Source of the DNA: Clostridium sp. OF03-18AA
GTDB lineage: Bacteria; Bacillota; Clostridia; Lachnospirales; Lachnospiraceae
Direction of reading: 5' to 3'
Assembly (NCBI RefSeq): GCF_003478035.1
Contig: NZ_QUEP01000015.1
Location: 7,995 to 71,994, forward strand
Length of the DNA stretch: 64,000 bases
Shown: piece after piece, positions 33,698 to 42,681 of the stretch
How the letters are laid out: every line of letters starts with the position of its first letter
How positions within the stretch are numbered: position 1 is the stretch's first letter
Program-made: the position numbers and the translations under genes
Notes under the pieces: generated by a model
The model's input: only the letters and a program-made list of their open reading frames with translations
The model's database searches: none
What the model was told of the DNA's origin: nothing

Positions 33698-35117
33698 AAG
33701 ATGGGGGCTTTTGCTGATTTCCTTCCTGTGTGCTTTTTTAGTCTGGCTGGGAGTTGTCAATGTGGCAGATCCGGTCATGACGGATACGGTCGAGGTGCCG
33801 GTGGAGATCGTCAACAGTGATGTCCTCACAAAGAATAATCTGACTTACGAGGTTGTCGGAAAGTCGACGACGACAGTGCAGTATGAGGTAAAGACGACGA
33901 ATGCGTATCGGATCCGTTCTTCAGATTTCCGTGCCTATGCGGATATGACGGATATGTGGTCTGTGACAGGAGCGATCCCGATCAAGATCGAGGTCTTAAA
34001 TCACTCGGAGTACCTGGTATCTACCCCGGTAAGCCGGAGCGGGACCATCAAGATCGAGACGGAACCTCTTCAGAGAAAGACATTTACGATCGGGGTTACG
34101 ACGACGGGAATGCTCGAGGATGGTTACCAAACCGGTAAAGTGACACTCTCACCGGAAACACTTACGGTGGAAGGTCCGGAATCCCTGATCGGGCAGATCA
34201 GCAGTGTCGGGGTCGAGATCAATTTAGACGGAAAGAATGCAGACTGGAGCGATTCGGAGGAGCCGAAGTTCTATGATGCAAATAACAACAGCATTACGAT
34301 CAGCGACCGTCTGATCAGCAACTGCAAGAGCGTGGATTACACCATGGAGATCCTGAAGGTGAAGAATCTGAGCCTGGACTTCGATGTCACCGGTGAGGTG
34401 GCGAGCGGTTACCGTTATTCAGGTGTGGAATGCGCGCTTAAGAGTGTGCCGGTAGTTGGATTAAAGAGCGCTCTGGCGTCCTTAAATACCATCACGATCC
34501 CGAAAGAAGAGCTGGATGTTACCGGAGCAAAGGCGAACATCGTAAAGACGATCGATCTGAATGATTACCTGCCGGAGGGAGTTTCCCTTGCCGGAATGGA
34601 CAGCTCCGAGATCACGGTGACTTTGACCGTGGAGCCGTTAAAAGAGCAGGAATACACGGTGCGCATCAGTTCTGACTGTTATGTTGGCGCTAACAGTTCC
34701 TACAGCTATCAGGCGGAACCGGCAACCGTTACGATCCGGATCCGAGCGCTTCAGGAGGAACTTGACAGCCTGCAGTTCACATCCGATGATCTGAGTCTGA
34801 ATGTCTCAGGAATGGGAGAGGGAAGTCATCAGATTCAGCCTACACTGAACAGAGAACTGGATTCGGCGTATGATCTGCTGGGAATCTCCAGCTGTGTGGT
34901 AAATGTTACAAAAGAGCAGGAATCCGCGGCAGAGACAACACCGGAGACAACCGTAGAGGAGACAACTAAAGCGTCTGAGATTACTGCAGAGAGCAGCAAA
35001 GAGGCGGAGACAGAGGAGGAGACCACCGCAGCAGCGACAAGACATGCGGTGATCGTCCCGCCAGAGACAACAGAAGCTCATCAGGCAATCGGACTTCAGA
35101 CGTTATTTCGAAATTAG
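33678..35117 (+). CDS. cdaR: YbbR-domain protein, CdaA regulator
   Basis: A 479-residue protein with one N-terminal helix (about 9-30) and four or so YbbR repeats on the outside. Each repeat ends in a short run such as TLTVEG or VTLTVEPL. The final 60 residues are a Thr/Glu/Ala-rich linker of the kind used to reach the cell wall, ending in a short hydrophobic patch. It overlaps cdaA by 20 bases and modulates its activity in related bacteria. The longer tail is a local feature. Confidence 0.92.
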   Translation: MKEKQNKRWGLLLISFLCAFLVWLGVVNVADPVMTDTVEVPVEIVNSDVLTKNNLTYEVVGKSTTTVQYEVKTTNAYRIRSSDFRAYADMTDMWSVTGAIPIKIEVLNHSEYLVSTPVSRSGTIKIETEPLQRKTFTIGVTTTGMLEDGYQTGKVTLSPETLTVEGPESLIGQISSVGVEINLDGKNADWSDSEEPKFYDANNNSITISDRLISNCKSVDYTMEILKVKNLSLDFDVTGEVASGYRYSGVECALKSVPVVGLKSALASLNTITIPKEELDVTGAKANIVKTIDLNDYLPEGVSLAGMDSSEITVTLTVEPLKEQEYTVRISSDCYVGANSSYSYQAEPATVTIRIRALQEELDSLQFTSDDLSLNVSGMGEGSHQIQPTLNRELDSAYDLLGISSCVVNVTKEQESAAETTPETTVEETTKASEITAESSKEAETEEETTAAATRHAVIVPPETTEAHQAIGLQTLFRN

Positions 35118-35132
35118 GAGTTAAAAATACTT

Positions 35133-35396
35133 ATGGTAAAGCAAAAAGTTACAATTGGAAACCCGACCGGTCTGCACTTGAGACCGGCAGGGCTTCTGTG
35201 CAAGGCGGCATTGCGGTTTCAGAGTTCGATCAAATTTGAATATGGACACACGACAGCAAATGCAAAAAGTGTACTGAGCGTGCTGGGGGCATGCGTAAAG
35301 TGCGGAGATGAGATCGAATTGATCTGTGATGGAGCGGATGAGCAGGAAGCCATGGCCGCGATCACAGAGCTGATCAACAGTGGTCTCGGAGAGTAG
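35133..35396 (+). CDS. HPr-type phosphocarrier protein
   Basis: An 87-residue PTS-type phosphocarrier. His15 in PTGLHLRPAG is the phospho-acceptor and Ser46 in AKSVLSVLG is the HPr-kinase site, both at canonical positions. It therefore can act in sugar uptake and in Ser-46 signalling, unlike Crh, which lacks His15. It lies directly after ybbR and just before a polysaccharide polymerase, a location away from ptsI. Confidence 0.9.
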   Translation: MVKQKVTIGNPTGLHLRPAGLLCKAALRFQSSIKFEYGHTTANAKSVLSVLGACVKCGDEIELICDGADEQEAMAAITELINSGLGE

Positions 35397-35402
35397 GCTG
35401 AT

Positions 35403-36740
35403 ATGCTGGTTTATGTGATCTGTTACGGCGCTGCCATGCTTTTTGCATTCAGCGCCCATTTTACCTTATCGGGGATGTCGCTGCTCCTGGCAGCGGTCTA
35501 TCTCTATCTGAGAGAATACGGAAAGAGTGGAAACCCGCTCCATCTGCGCGGGCTGTTTTCCTTGTTCTATGTAGGCGGAGAGGGGATTTCCTGTCTGAAG
35601 CTTTCCAGACTCCAGACAGAGTGGAGCCTCGAAACCTGGGCATGTTTTTTTGTCGCATTTGCGGCATTCTGGAATGTGTATGAACTTGCAGAAAAGCGGT
35701 TCAGCAGAAAGAAAACGGAATCCGCAAAGGATGGTAATGTTCAGAAAGAATGTCTGCAGAGCGGATTTACGCAGGCAGCTGCCGCAAAATACGGGGATCA
35801 TATTTTTATAGCGATTGCCGGACTTACAGCATTGTCGTTTGCGGCGTTTCTGTTTGAAGCAGTCCGCCTGGGATATGTTCCGTTCCTGCTTCGCGGGGTG
35901 CCCCATGCATATTCCTATTTCCATATCTCAGGAGTTCATTATCTGACGGTTTCCTGTGTGCTGGTCCCGTCGATGGAGGTTCTTCTCTGGTTCTACAAGA
36001 GAGAGATGAAAAAAACGGAAAAGATCCTTTCGCTTATTCTGACAGGAGTCGCTCTTCTGATCCCGGTGCTCTGCGTATCGAGATTTCAGCTGATCTTTGC
36101 GGTGATCCTTGCGGTGCTGACCTTTATGATCGTCAGCGGACACAGAAAACTCCGGTATCTTTTCTTTGCTGCGGCAGGACTTGTTCCGCTCTATGTGATC
36201 CTGACGATCGCGAGAAGTCACGATGTGACGTATCTCAACGGGATTTTCGAGATGAAGAATGCAGCTACGCCGATCTTTATCACGCAGCCGTACATGTACA
36301 TTGCAAACAATTACGACAATTTTGACTGTCTTGTAAAGCAGCTTCCCGCCCATTCGATGGGATTAAAGGGAATGTTCCCGCTCTGGGCTCTCTCCGGGCT
36401 TAAATTTTTAAAGCCGGTGCTCGTGGACTGGCCGATCTACGTGACGAAGGAGGAGCTGACGACGGTCACCTTGTTCTACGATGCCTATTATGATTTTGGT
36501 ATCGCCGGTGTATTTTTCTTTTCATCGGTACTCGGAGTCCTGTCTGCGTGGCTTTCTTCGAGGATCTATCCGGGAAGAAATCCGGCCTGGTATCTGTTTT
36601 ATTCCCAGGCGGCTCTCTATTTTATGCTCTCGTTCTTTACAACCTGGTATTCCAATCCGACGACCTGGTTTTACTTTGCGGTGACCGGTGCCTTTGGAAT
36701 TTTCTTAGAGATAAAAAATAAACGGAGGAAACAGTTATGA
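35403..36740 (+). CDS. Oligosaccharide repeat-unit (Wzy-like) polymerase
   Basis: A 445-residue membrane protein with about twelve helices and a large extracytoplasmic loop (about 285-345). It matches the O-antigen/oligosaccharide repeat-unit polymerase pattern, with arginine-lined loops rather than fixed motifs. It has no glycosyltransferase or flippase neighbours in the window, which is unusual for a Wzy. It starts six bases after HPr and overlaps the next start as ATGA, so it is in an operon with both. Confidence 0.7.
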   Translation: MLVYVICYGAAMLFAFSAHFTLSGMSLLLAAVYLYLREYGKSGNPLHLRGLFSLFYVGGEGISCLKLSRLQTEWSLETWACFFVAFAAFWNVYELAEKRFSRKKTESAKDGNVQKECLQSGFTQAAAAKYGDHIFIAIAGLTALSFAAFLFEAVRLGYVPFLLRGVPHAYSYFHISGVHYLTVSCVLVPSMEVLLWFYKREMKKTEKILSLILTGVALLIPVLCVSRFQLIFAVILAVLTFMIVSGHRKLRYLFFAAAGLVPLYVILTIARSHDVTYLNGIFEMKNAATPIFITQPYMYIANNYDNFDCLVKQLPAHSMGLKGMFPLWALSGLKFLKPVLVDWPIYVTKEELTTVTLFYDAYYDFGIAGVFFFSSVLGVLSAWLSSRIYPGRNPAWYLFYSQAALYFMLSFFTTWYSNPTTWFYFAVTGAFGIFLEIKNKRRKQL

Positions 36741-37933
36741 TATCAGAAAAAATGAAACCATTTATGGCAAACAATTCCGCGATCCGTGCAATGTTCGAGG
36801 AAGGAAAGCGCATGGCGGCCATTTACGGAAAAGAGAATGTCTATGACTTCAGCCTTGGAAATCCGAATGTGCCGGTCCCGCAGGTGACAGAGGCGATCCT
36901 TGATGTGGTGAAAAATGAGGATTTCATGACACTCCATGGATATATGAGCAACGCCGGTTTTGAGGATGTTCGCCAGACGATCGCGGATTCTTTAAATAAG
37001 CGTTTTGGAACGAATTTCTCATTCAAAAACCTGATCATGACGGTCGGTGCGGCCAGCGGTTTAAATATCATCTTAAAGAGTATTTTGAATCCGGGCGATG
37101 AAGTGATCGTATTTGCACCGTATTTTGTGGAATATAATGCGTATGTGAGAAACTATGACGGAAATGTAGTGATCATTTCTCCGGATACGGAGACATTTAT
37201 GCCGAAGCTTGATGAGTTTGAGGCGAAGATCACTGCCAGAACGAAGGCTGTCATCATCAACAATCCGAACAACCCGACAGGTGTTGTCTATGATGAGGCG
37301 ACGATCAAAGCACTGGCTGCGATCATGGAGAAGAAGGAGAAGGAGTTCGGCACATCGATCGTACTGATCTCTGATGAGCCGTACCGCGAGCTTGCTTACG
37401 GCGGAGTGGATGTTCCGTTTGTGACAAAGTTCTACCACAATGCGGTTGTGGGATACTCTTACAGTAAGTCTCTTTCTGTTCCGGGTGAGCGTATCGGATA
37501 TGTTGTGATCCCGGATGAGGTGGATGACTCCGCTGCGCTGATCGGTGCGGCTACGATCGCAAACCGTGTGATCGGGTGTGTGAATGCGCCGTCCCTGATC
37601 CAGAAGGCACTCCAGTACTGCATCCAGCATGATGTGACGGTGGATCTTGCAACTTATGAGAAGAACAGGAATCTGATCTACGGGGCATTGACGGAGTACG
37701 GGTTTACTTGTGCGAAGCCGGATGGAGCGTTCTATCTGTTTGTGAAGTCACCGGTTGAGGACGAGAAGGAGTTCTGCGAGGTGGCAAAGAAGCATCATGT
37801 GCTGGTGGTTCCGGGAAGTTCGTTTGCTTGTCCGGGGTATGTGAGACTGGCTTATTGCGTGTCTTATGAGCAGATCGAGAGGTCACTGCCGGCGTTTAAG
37901 GAGATCGCGAAGGAGTATGGGCTCTGCAAGTAA
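36737..37933 (+). CDS. Class I/II PLP-dependent aminotransferase (aspartate-like)
   Basis: A 398-residue fold-type I enzyme. Conserved parts: FSLGNPNVPVPQ, INNPNNPTGVVY, SDEPYRELAYGG, the Lys in YSYSKSLSVPGERIGY and a C-terminal YVRLAYC with the carboxylate Arg. Similar to AspC/PatA-type enzymes. The ATG overlaps the polymerase stop. Its substrate is not readable. Confidence 0.9.
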   Translation: MISEKMKPFMANNSAIRAMFEEGKRMAAIYGKENVYDFSLGNPNVPVPQVTEAILDVVKNEDFMTLHGYMSNAGFEDVRQTIADSLNKRFGTNFSFKNLIMTVGAASGLNIILKSILNPGDEVIVFAPYFVEYNAYVRNYDGNVVIISPDTETFMPKLDEFEAKITARTKAVIINNPNNPTGVVYDEATIKALAAIMEKKEKEFGTSIVLISDEPYRELAYGGVDVPFVTKFYHNAVVGYSYSKSLSVPGERIGYVVIPDEVDDSAALIGAATIANRVIGCVNAPSLIQKALQYCIQHDVTVDLATYEKNRNLIYGALTEYGFTCAKPDGAFYLFVKSPVEDEKEFCEVAKKHHVLVVPGSSFACPGYVRLAYCVSYEQIERSLPAFKEIAKEYGLCK

Positions 37934-38018
37934 GAATGATATATAAAGGGGGATCTGCCTGGGTAAAATACTGCAGATGAGAAAAGCAGGATTTTTACGT
38001 GGATAGGAGGTCCGCAAA

Positions 38019-39128
38019 ATGAATTTCAGAAAGTATATGGGAATTATTTTAAATATTGTTGTGCCATTAGCGATCATCTACGCGGTGTGCGTATGGGGAT
38101 TGCGGCTGGTGGTGTTTTTCCTGCCGTTTGTGATCGGGTGGATCGTGGCGATGATCGCGAATCCGCTGGTCCGGTTTCTTGAGAGAAAGCTGAAGATCGT
38201 CCGCCGCCATGGTTCAGTGATCCTGGTCGTCGGGGTTCTTGGACTCGTGATCTTTGGATTTTATGGGCTGTGTTCCTGGCTGTTTCAGGAGATGACGGAG
38301 TTTGTCCAGGCGCTGCCGGAAATTTATGGATCTGTTCAGGGCGAGGTCAATCAGGCGTATGCCCGGATCGGCGGTCTTTTGAAGTATCTTCCGGCGGACA
38401 CGGAAAATACGATCGGTGCGATCCTGGAGAACGCGGGCGGTTACATCGGGGACTTTGTTCAGAAGATCGCGGCATCGGCGGGCGGAAGAGTGGTCCGCAC
38501 GCTCCCGGAGGTGTTTGTCAATGCGATCATCATCTGTCTCTCGTCGTATCTGTTTCTTGCGGATCATGACAGGATCGTGGAGACAGTGAAGCAGTTTACA
38601 CCGGAACCGGTGTTAAAGTATGGGAGAATGGTGAGGAAGGATGCCCGGACGCTGATCGGCGGATATTTTCTTGCACAGTTTAAGATCATGTTCGTGATCG
38701 CGATCGTTCTTGTGATCGGAATGCTGATCCTTGGGGTCCCGTATGGGATTTTTCTTGGGATTGGGATCGCGATCCTTGATTTTCTTCCAATGTTCGGAAC
38801 GGGAACGGCGCTGATCCCGTGGGCGGTGGTGAAGCTGTTTACCGGTGAGTACGGGTATGCGGTCGGTCTCATCGTACTTTATGTCCTGACACAGGGGATC
38901 CGCCAGGTGATCCAGCCGAAGATCGTCGGTGACAGTATGGGACTTCCGCCGTTAGCAACTTTGTTTTTCCTTTATCTTGGTTTCAAGTTCCGCGGCATCG
39001 CCGGAATGATCATCGCAGTGCCGATCGGGATCCTGTTTATCCGTTTTTATGAGTACGGAGCGTTTGACGGACTGATCCGGAATGTGAAACTTCTTGCGGA
39101 GGAGATCAGGAAACTGATGGAGGGCTAG
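38019..39128 (+). CDS. ytvI: AI-2E family / sporulation membrane protein YtvI
   Basis: A 369-residue membrane protein with about eight helices of the AI-2E (PerM) family. PMFGTGTALIPWA and the GLPPLATLFFLYLGFKFRGIAG motif fit the Clostridial YtvI group, which is linked with sporulation. ATG follows AGGAGG. The gene ends 11 bases before an intergenic repeat. Confidence 0.85.
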   Translation: MNFRKYMGIILNIVVPLAIIYAVCVWGLRLVVFFLPFVIGWIVAMIANPLVRFLERKLKIVRRHGSVILVVGVLGLVIFGFYGLCSWLFQEMTEFVQALPEIYGSVQGEVNQAYARIGGLLKYLPADTENTIGAILENAGGYIGDFVQKIAASAGGRVVRTLPEVFVNAIIICLSSYLFLADHDRIVETVKQFTPEPVLKYGRMVRKDARTLIGGYFLAQFKIMFVIAIVLVIGMLILGVPYGIFLGIGIAILDFLPMFGTGTALIPWAVVKLFTGEYGYAVGLIVLYVLTQGIRQVIQPKIVGDSMGLPPLATLFFLYLGFKFRGIAGMIIAVPIGILFIRFYEYGAFDGLIRNVKLLAEEIRKLMEG

Positions 39129-39139
39129 ATTCCCATTGA

Positions 39140-39208
39140 TATCGCGACAGTCGCCAAGGTCTCGCGCAAGCGCGGACTTTGGCTCGTTGTTTGCGTAAAT
39201 ATAAAACA
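39140..39208 (+). repeat. 68-bp intergenic repeat, copy A
   Basis: From TATCGCGACAGTCG to TTTGC and on to AAAACAG. The copy B at 40951-41019 is its reverse complement with about two mismatches over the first 55 bases. The core folds as GTC-CGCG-CAAG-CGCG-GAC within CCAA/TTGG arms. It lies next to a Rho-independent terminator. Confidence 0.85.
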
Positions 39209-39250
39209 GGCATTTTGGAACGAAAGAAGGTTCCAGAATGCCTGTTTTTA
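39203..39250 (+). terminator. Terminator after the YtvI gene
   Basis: A 19-bp stem (39203-39221 with 39230-39248) with one mismatch, 8-base loop, T-run. Confidence 0.9.
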
Positions 39251-39316
39251 TCGGTGATGAATCATCCGGTCTGTCACGGCATAAAATAAAATGATATTCG
39301 ATCGATCGAGGATAGT

Positions 39317-40555
39317 ATGGCACAGGGATATTTGCAAGTTGATGTTGTATCTGATGTGAACAGTTTTCCGGTGCAGGATGCGGATGTTGCGATCGCCAGG
39401 ACAGAAGAGCCGGATAAGATTATCGAGGAGACGCGGACGAACAGTTCCGGGCAGACGGAGAATCTTTCATTAGATGCACCGCCGCCGGAACTTTCCTTAT
39501 CGCCGGAGGAGACGGAGCGCCCGTACGCGGAATACACGATCCGGATCACGGCTCCGGGATTCAAACCGTTTCTTGTTTCCGGGACGGAAGTTCTGGCGGA
39601 GGTGACGGCGATCCAGGGGATCCGTCTGCGTCCGCTTTCCAATGCACCGACCGGAGAGCAGACGGAGACGGTGACGATCCCGGATCATACGCTCTATGGG
39701 GATTATCTTCCAAAAATCGCGGAGAGTGAGATCAAACCGGTCACGGAAACAGGAGAGATCGTACTCTCCAGAGTTGTTGTCCCACAGACCATCGTGGTGC
39801 ATGACGGCGCACCGACCAATGCGTCTGCACCGGACTATTATGTTCCTTACCGTGATTACATCAAAAATGTGGCTTCCAGTGAGATCTATGCGACGTGGCC
39901 CCGCTCCACGATCGTCGCGAATGTGCTGGCGATCATGTCCTTCACGTTAAATCGTGTTTATACGGAATGGTACCGCAATCAGGGATATGATTTTACGATC
40001 ACATCATCAACCGCGTATGATCATAAATGGATTTATGGGCGGAATATTTTTGAGTCCATCTCTGTCGTGGTGGATGATATTTTTGATAATTATCTTTCGC
40101 GGCCGGGAGTGAAACAGCCGATCCTGACACAGTATTGCGATGGGCGGAAGGTTCGGTGTCCGGGGTGGTTAACGCAATGGGGCAGCTGCGAGCTCGGAGA
40201 AGCGGGGTATAGTCCGATCGAGATCCTGCGGAATTTTTATGGAGATGATATGTATATCAATACGGCGGAACAGATTTCCGGCATCCCGGCATCGTGGCCG
40301 GGATATGATCTGAAGATTGGTGCCACCGGTGATAAGGTGCGGCAGCTGCAGGAGCAGTTAGACGCAATCTCCAGCGTGTATACCGCAATTCCGGATATTT
40401 CCCCTGACGGGATCTACGGTCCGGCTACCGCGGCAGCAGTCCGGGAATTTCAGTCGATCTTCGGATTGCCGCAGACCGGAGTGGTGGACTTTGCCACCTG
40501 GTATAAGATCTCTCACATTTATGTGGGGATCACCAGGATCGCAGAGCTGTCATAG
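39317..40555 (+). CDS. SleC-like spore cortex-lytic enzyme, peptidoglycan-binding
   Basis: A 412-residue protein. Residues 1-110 form a Pro/Glu-rich beta domain; the centre matches the SleC mature domain: PYRDYIKNVASSEIY, SFTLNRVYTEWYRNQGYDFTI and LTQWGSCELGEAGYSP. The last 80 residues are a PG_binding_1 domain (PDGIYGPATAAAVREFQS). SleC of Clostridium perfringens degrades the spore cortex on germination. No classical signal peptide is visible, which fits loading into the forespore rather than secretion. Upstream TTG/ATG starts are limited; the first ATG at 39317 is taken. Confidence 0.85.
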   Translation: MAQGYLQVDVVSDVNSFPVQDADVAIARTEEPDKIIEETRTNSSGQTENLSLDAPPPELSLSPEETERPYAEYTIRITAPGFKPFLVSGTEVLAEVTAIQGIRLRPLSNAPTGEQTETVTIPDHTLYGDYLPKIAESEIKPVTETGEIVLSRVVVPQTIVVHDGAPTNASAPDYYVPYRDYIKNVASSEIYATWPRSTIVANVLAIMSFTLNRVYTEWYRNQGYDFTITSSTAYDHKWIYGRNIFESISVVVDDIFDNYLSRPGVKQPILTQYCDGRKVRCPGWLTQWGSCELGEAGYSPIEILRNFYGDDMYINTAEQISGIPASWPGYDLKIGATGDKVRQLQEQLDAISSVYTAIPDISPDGIYGPATAAAVREFQSIFGLPQTGVVDFATWYKISHIYVGITRIAELS

Positions 40556-40570
40556 ATTGGAGACGGGGCA

Positions 40571-40610
40571 GGATTTTGCCGTCAATCTGTATTCAGGATC
40601 GGCAAAATCC
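40571..40610 (+). other. Intergenic hairpin after the SleC-like gene
   Basis: Perfect 11-bp stem (40571-40581 with 40600-40610), 18-base loop, no T-run. Probably a weak terminator or mRNA-end structure. The remaining gap to 40775 shows no gene. Confidence 0.5.
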
Positions 40611-40775
40611 ACTGCCGCGCTTGTTTTCACGATAGAGAAAGTATGGAGAGCTCCTCCTCTGAAAAAGCCCCGGATTTTCATGGATTGCCGTCCTTTTTTG
40701 TAGACAGGAAGCGGCATAAAAAACAATGTTGTCGGAAAAACAGGAACGATTTTCTGTAATTTACCAGAAAAAGCC

Positions 40776-40804
40776 TTGTGAAATATAAAAAAATGTGCTA
40801 TGAT
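40776..40804 (+). promoter_or_regulatory. Promoter of tRNA-Gly
   Basis: TTGTGA (40776-40781), 17 bases, TATGAT (40799-40804), 20 bases before the tRNA. Confidence 0.75.
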
Positions 40805-40824
40805 ACACATGTTAAAAAAAGATT

Positions 40825-40895
40825 GCAGATATGGTTCATCGGTAGAACGCTAGCTTCCCAAGCTGGAAAGGCGGGTTCGATTCCCGTTATCTGCT
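40825..40895 (+). tRNA. tRNA-Gly (anticodon CCC)
   Basis: Acceptor arm GCAGATA pairs with TATCTGC (40888-40894); the anticodon loop TTCCCAA reads CCC; the T arm contains GGTTCGATTCC. CCA is not encoded; discriminator T. It stands alone between promoter and terminator. Confidence 0.95.
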
Positions 40896-40912
40896 TTATA
40901 GGCAGCAGATTC

Positions 40913-40957
40913 AGTCCTCTGTTCATTGGAAATCCCAGTGTGCAGAGGACTGTTTTT
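40913..40957 (+). terminator. Terminator of the tRNA-Gly transcript
   Basis: Perfect 9-bp stem (40913-40921 with 40943-40951), T-run. Confidence 0.88.
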
Positions 40958-41019
40958 ATTTAGGCAAACAACGAGCCAAAGTCCGCGCTTGCGCGAGACC
41001 TCGACGACTGTCGCGATAA
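40951..41019 (-). repeat. 68-bp intergenic repeat, copy B (inverted)
   Basis: Reverse complement of the copy at 39140-39208, from TGTTTTTATTTAGGCAAAC through CTGTCGCGATA, with about two mismatches in the core. It begins inside the T-run of the tRNA terminator. Confidence 0.85.
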
Positions 41020-41059
41020 CAAGGGGGAAACTTGCAAAGTGTGTTTTCACTTGTTATAA

Positions 41060-41097
41060 AAAGAACCGGCCACGTGAAAGTGTGTGGCCGGTTCTTT
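41060..41097. terminator. Terminator of the Cys-rich protein gene
   Basis: Perfect 14-bp stem (41060-41073 with 41084-41097), 10-base loop, AT-rich flanks on both sides. It can end the minus-strand gene at 41104. Confidence 0.85.
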
Positions 41098-41103
41098 GAG
41101 AAA

Positions 41104-41436
41104 TCAGCGTCGGAAACTCAGATTCCCACAGAAATTCGTTCTGCAGCCTGTATTGCAGCCCGTATCGCATCCAATCCCGGAACTGCAGGTGCTGCCGCAT
41201 GTCTGGTCTGTGCAGCTTGCTCCGAGTATCCGGTACACATCGGCAGCACGGAGATTTGAGACCGCACAGCCGTTCTGCATCCGGATCACGGAAACAGCAT
41301 AGTTTCCATTGGAAGCGCAGGTGCTTCCGGAAGGAAACGCAGTCTGGCAGGAACGGCCTGCGGCGAAGGACGCGAAAGGCATTGTGAGTGTCATCATGGC
41401 GGAAAATGCGAGAACTGCCATCATCTGTTTTTTCAT
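41104..41436 (-). CDS. Small secreted cysteine-rich protein
   Basis: A 110-residue protein. Residues 1-26 are a signal peptide (cleaved after SFA-A). The mature part has eleven cysteines. Its C-terminal third is a repeated Cys-Gly-Thr pattern (CTDQTCGSTCSSGIGCDTGC and on), resembling metal-binding or disulfide-knot peptides. ATG follows AGGAGG. The gene has its own terminator and no processing enzymes nearby. I do not recognise the family. Confidence 0.8.
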   Translation of the reverse strand: MKKQMMAVLAFSAMMTLTMPFASFAAGRSCQTAFPSGSTCASNGNYAVSVIRMQNGCAVSNLRAADVYRILGASCTDQTCGSTCSSGIGCDTGCNTGCRTNFCGNLSFRR

Positions 41437-41535
41437 GGTAAAACCTCCTGTTATTTGAAATGTTACAAAAATGTTACAAAACAGATTCTACCATAAAATT
41501 CTGCTGACAGAACTGGGAATGGATGGAAAAAAGTC

Positions 41536-42327
41536 CTACTTCGCAGCGGATGCCGCTTTATCCTTCCGGATCAGCTTCCTCATCGCCTCCACCGCCGTCA
41601 CGACAGCAGCCTCCGTATCGTAGACCTGGACGTCCTCAAGGCCGAGTTCACGTCTTGTCTGGTTTGCGATCACGAGCATTACGGAGCCGGTGCGGACTCT
41701 GCGGACGCTGCCGACGATGAAGAGGGCTGCGGATTCCATCTCGGAGGCGAGGGCGCCGCAGGCGATCCAGGCTTTCCATTTTGAGTTCAGCTCATCGGCG
41801 ACCGGCATGGAGTCCGGGGAATGCTGACCATAGAAGTTGTCCTTGCACTGGACAACGCCGAGATGATGGCGGTATCCGAGTTCCTCGGAAGCTTCTTTCA
41901 GAGCCGCTACGACATCGAAATCCGGGACGGCCGGGTACTCGATCGGTGCGTACTCTTTTGTGGTCCCCTCAAAGCGGATCGCACCGGTCGCGATCACGAG
42001 ATCCCCGCCAAGAACTTCTTTCTGCATTCCGCCGGAAGTACCGACCCGGATGAAGGTGTCCGCACCGCAGTGGACAAGCTCCTCGACTGCGATGGACGCG
42101 GATGGTCCGCCAATTCCGGTGGAGACGACGCTGACTTTCTCGCCGTCAAGATATCCGGTATATGTTGTGTACTCCCGGTTCTGGGCAATCTTTACCGGGT
42201 TGTCAAAATGTCTGGCGATCTTTTCACAGCGTCCCGGATCACCCGGAAGGATCACATAGCGTCCGACTTCCCCTGCACTGACGCCGATATGGTATTCTTT
42301 TTCTTTTGCATAAACAAGTTTGCTCAT
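41536..42327 (-). CDS. udp: Uridine phosphorylase
   Basis: A 263-residue nucleoside phosphorylase of the NP-I family. [16 protein letters not shown], the phosphate-binding RVGTSGGMQ, and [12 protein letters not shown] followed by [10 protein letters not shown] (ribose and base site) identify uridine phosphorylase: uridine + Pi to uracil + ribose-1-phosphate. ATG 42327 follows GGAGG. Convergent with the Cys-rich gene's upstream side; monocistronic. Confidence 0.93.
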   Translation of the reverse strand: MSKLVYAKEKEYHIGVSAGEVGRYVILPGDPGRCEKIARHFDNPVKIAQNREYTTYTGYLDGEKVSVVSTGIGGPSASIAVEELVHCGADTFIRVGTSGGMQKEVLGGDLVIATGAIRFEGTTKEYAPIEYPAVPDFDVVAALKEASEELGYRHHLGVVQCKDNFYGQHSPDSMPVADELNSKWKAWIACGALASEMESAALFIVGSVRRVRTGSVMLVIANQTRRELGLEDVQVYDTEAAVVTAVEAMRKLIRKDKAASAAK

Positions 42328-42580
42328 AGAACCTCCTTTTTGAGCGGAGCGGAAAAGATCCGGTTTCCGCCGCTGCTCAGAAAAATTCGATTTTTTTCTA
42401 TTTTAACATTTTGGAATGGGGAAAACAATAGATGATAAAACCGACGGAGGGCAAATGCTTTGTGATGGTGTTTTATGCAGAAACCGGAATTAAGAATGTT
42501 CGGCAATCCCTGAAAAATCACCGGGGTTTGCTACTGCTAACTTTCATTTGAAAAAACTTGAAAAAAATCCGCGAAACCAG

Positions 42581-42609
42581 TTGAAAAATATCGATACTCA
42601 TGGTAGAAT
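42581..42609 (+). promoter_or_regulatory. Sigma-A promoter of carAB
   Basis: TTGAAA (42581-42586), 17 bases, TAGAAT (42604-42609). The 42328-42580 stretch is otherwise AT-rich with no PyrR or other known leader fold that I recognise. Confidence 0.75.
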
Positions 42610-42681
42610 AGTGAAAATTTGGGCTGAGATAAGTATGCCCGGATCAAGCAGCGAAATGAACACATAAGAAAGGGTGGCGTC

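Noticed and set aside
35403..36740. A capsule or O-antigen cluster
   Set aside because: Only one polymerase-like gene is present; no glycosyltransferase, flippase or chain-length gene is nearby.
41821..42435. 204-residue plus-strand open frame over udp
   Set aside because: Antisense to uridine phosphorylase, without ribosome site or homology.
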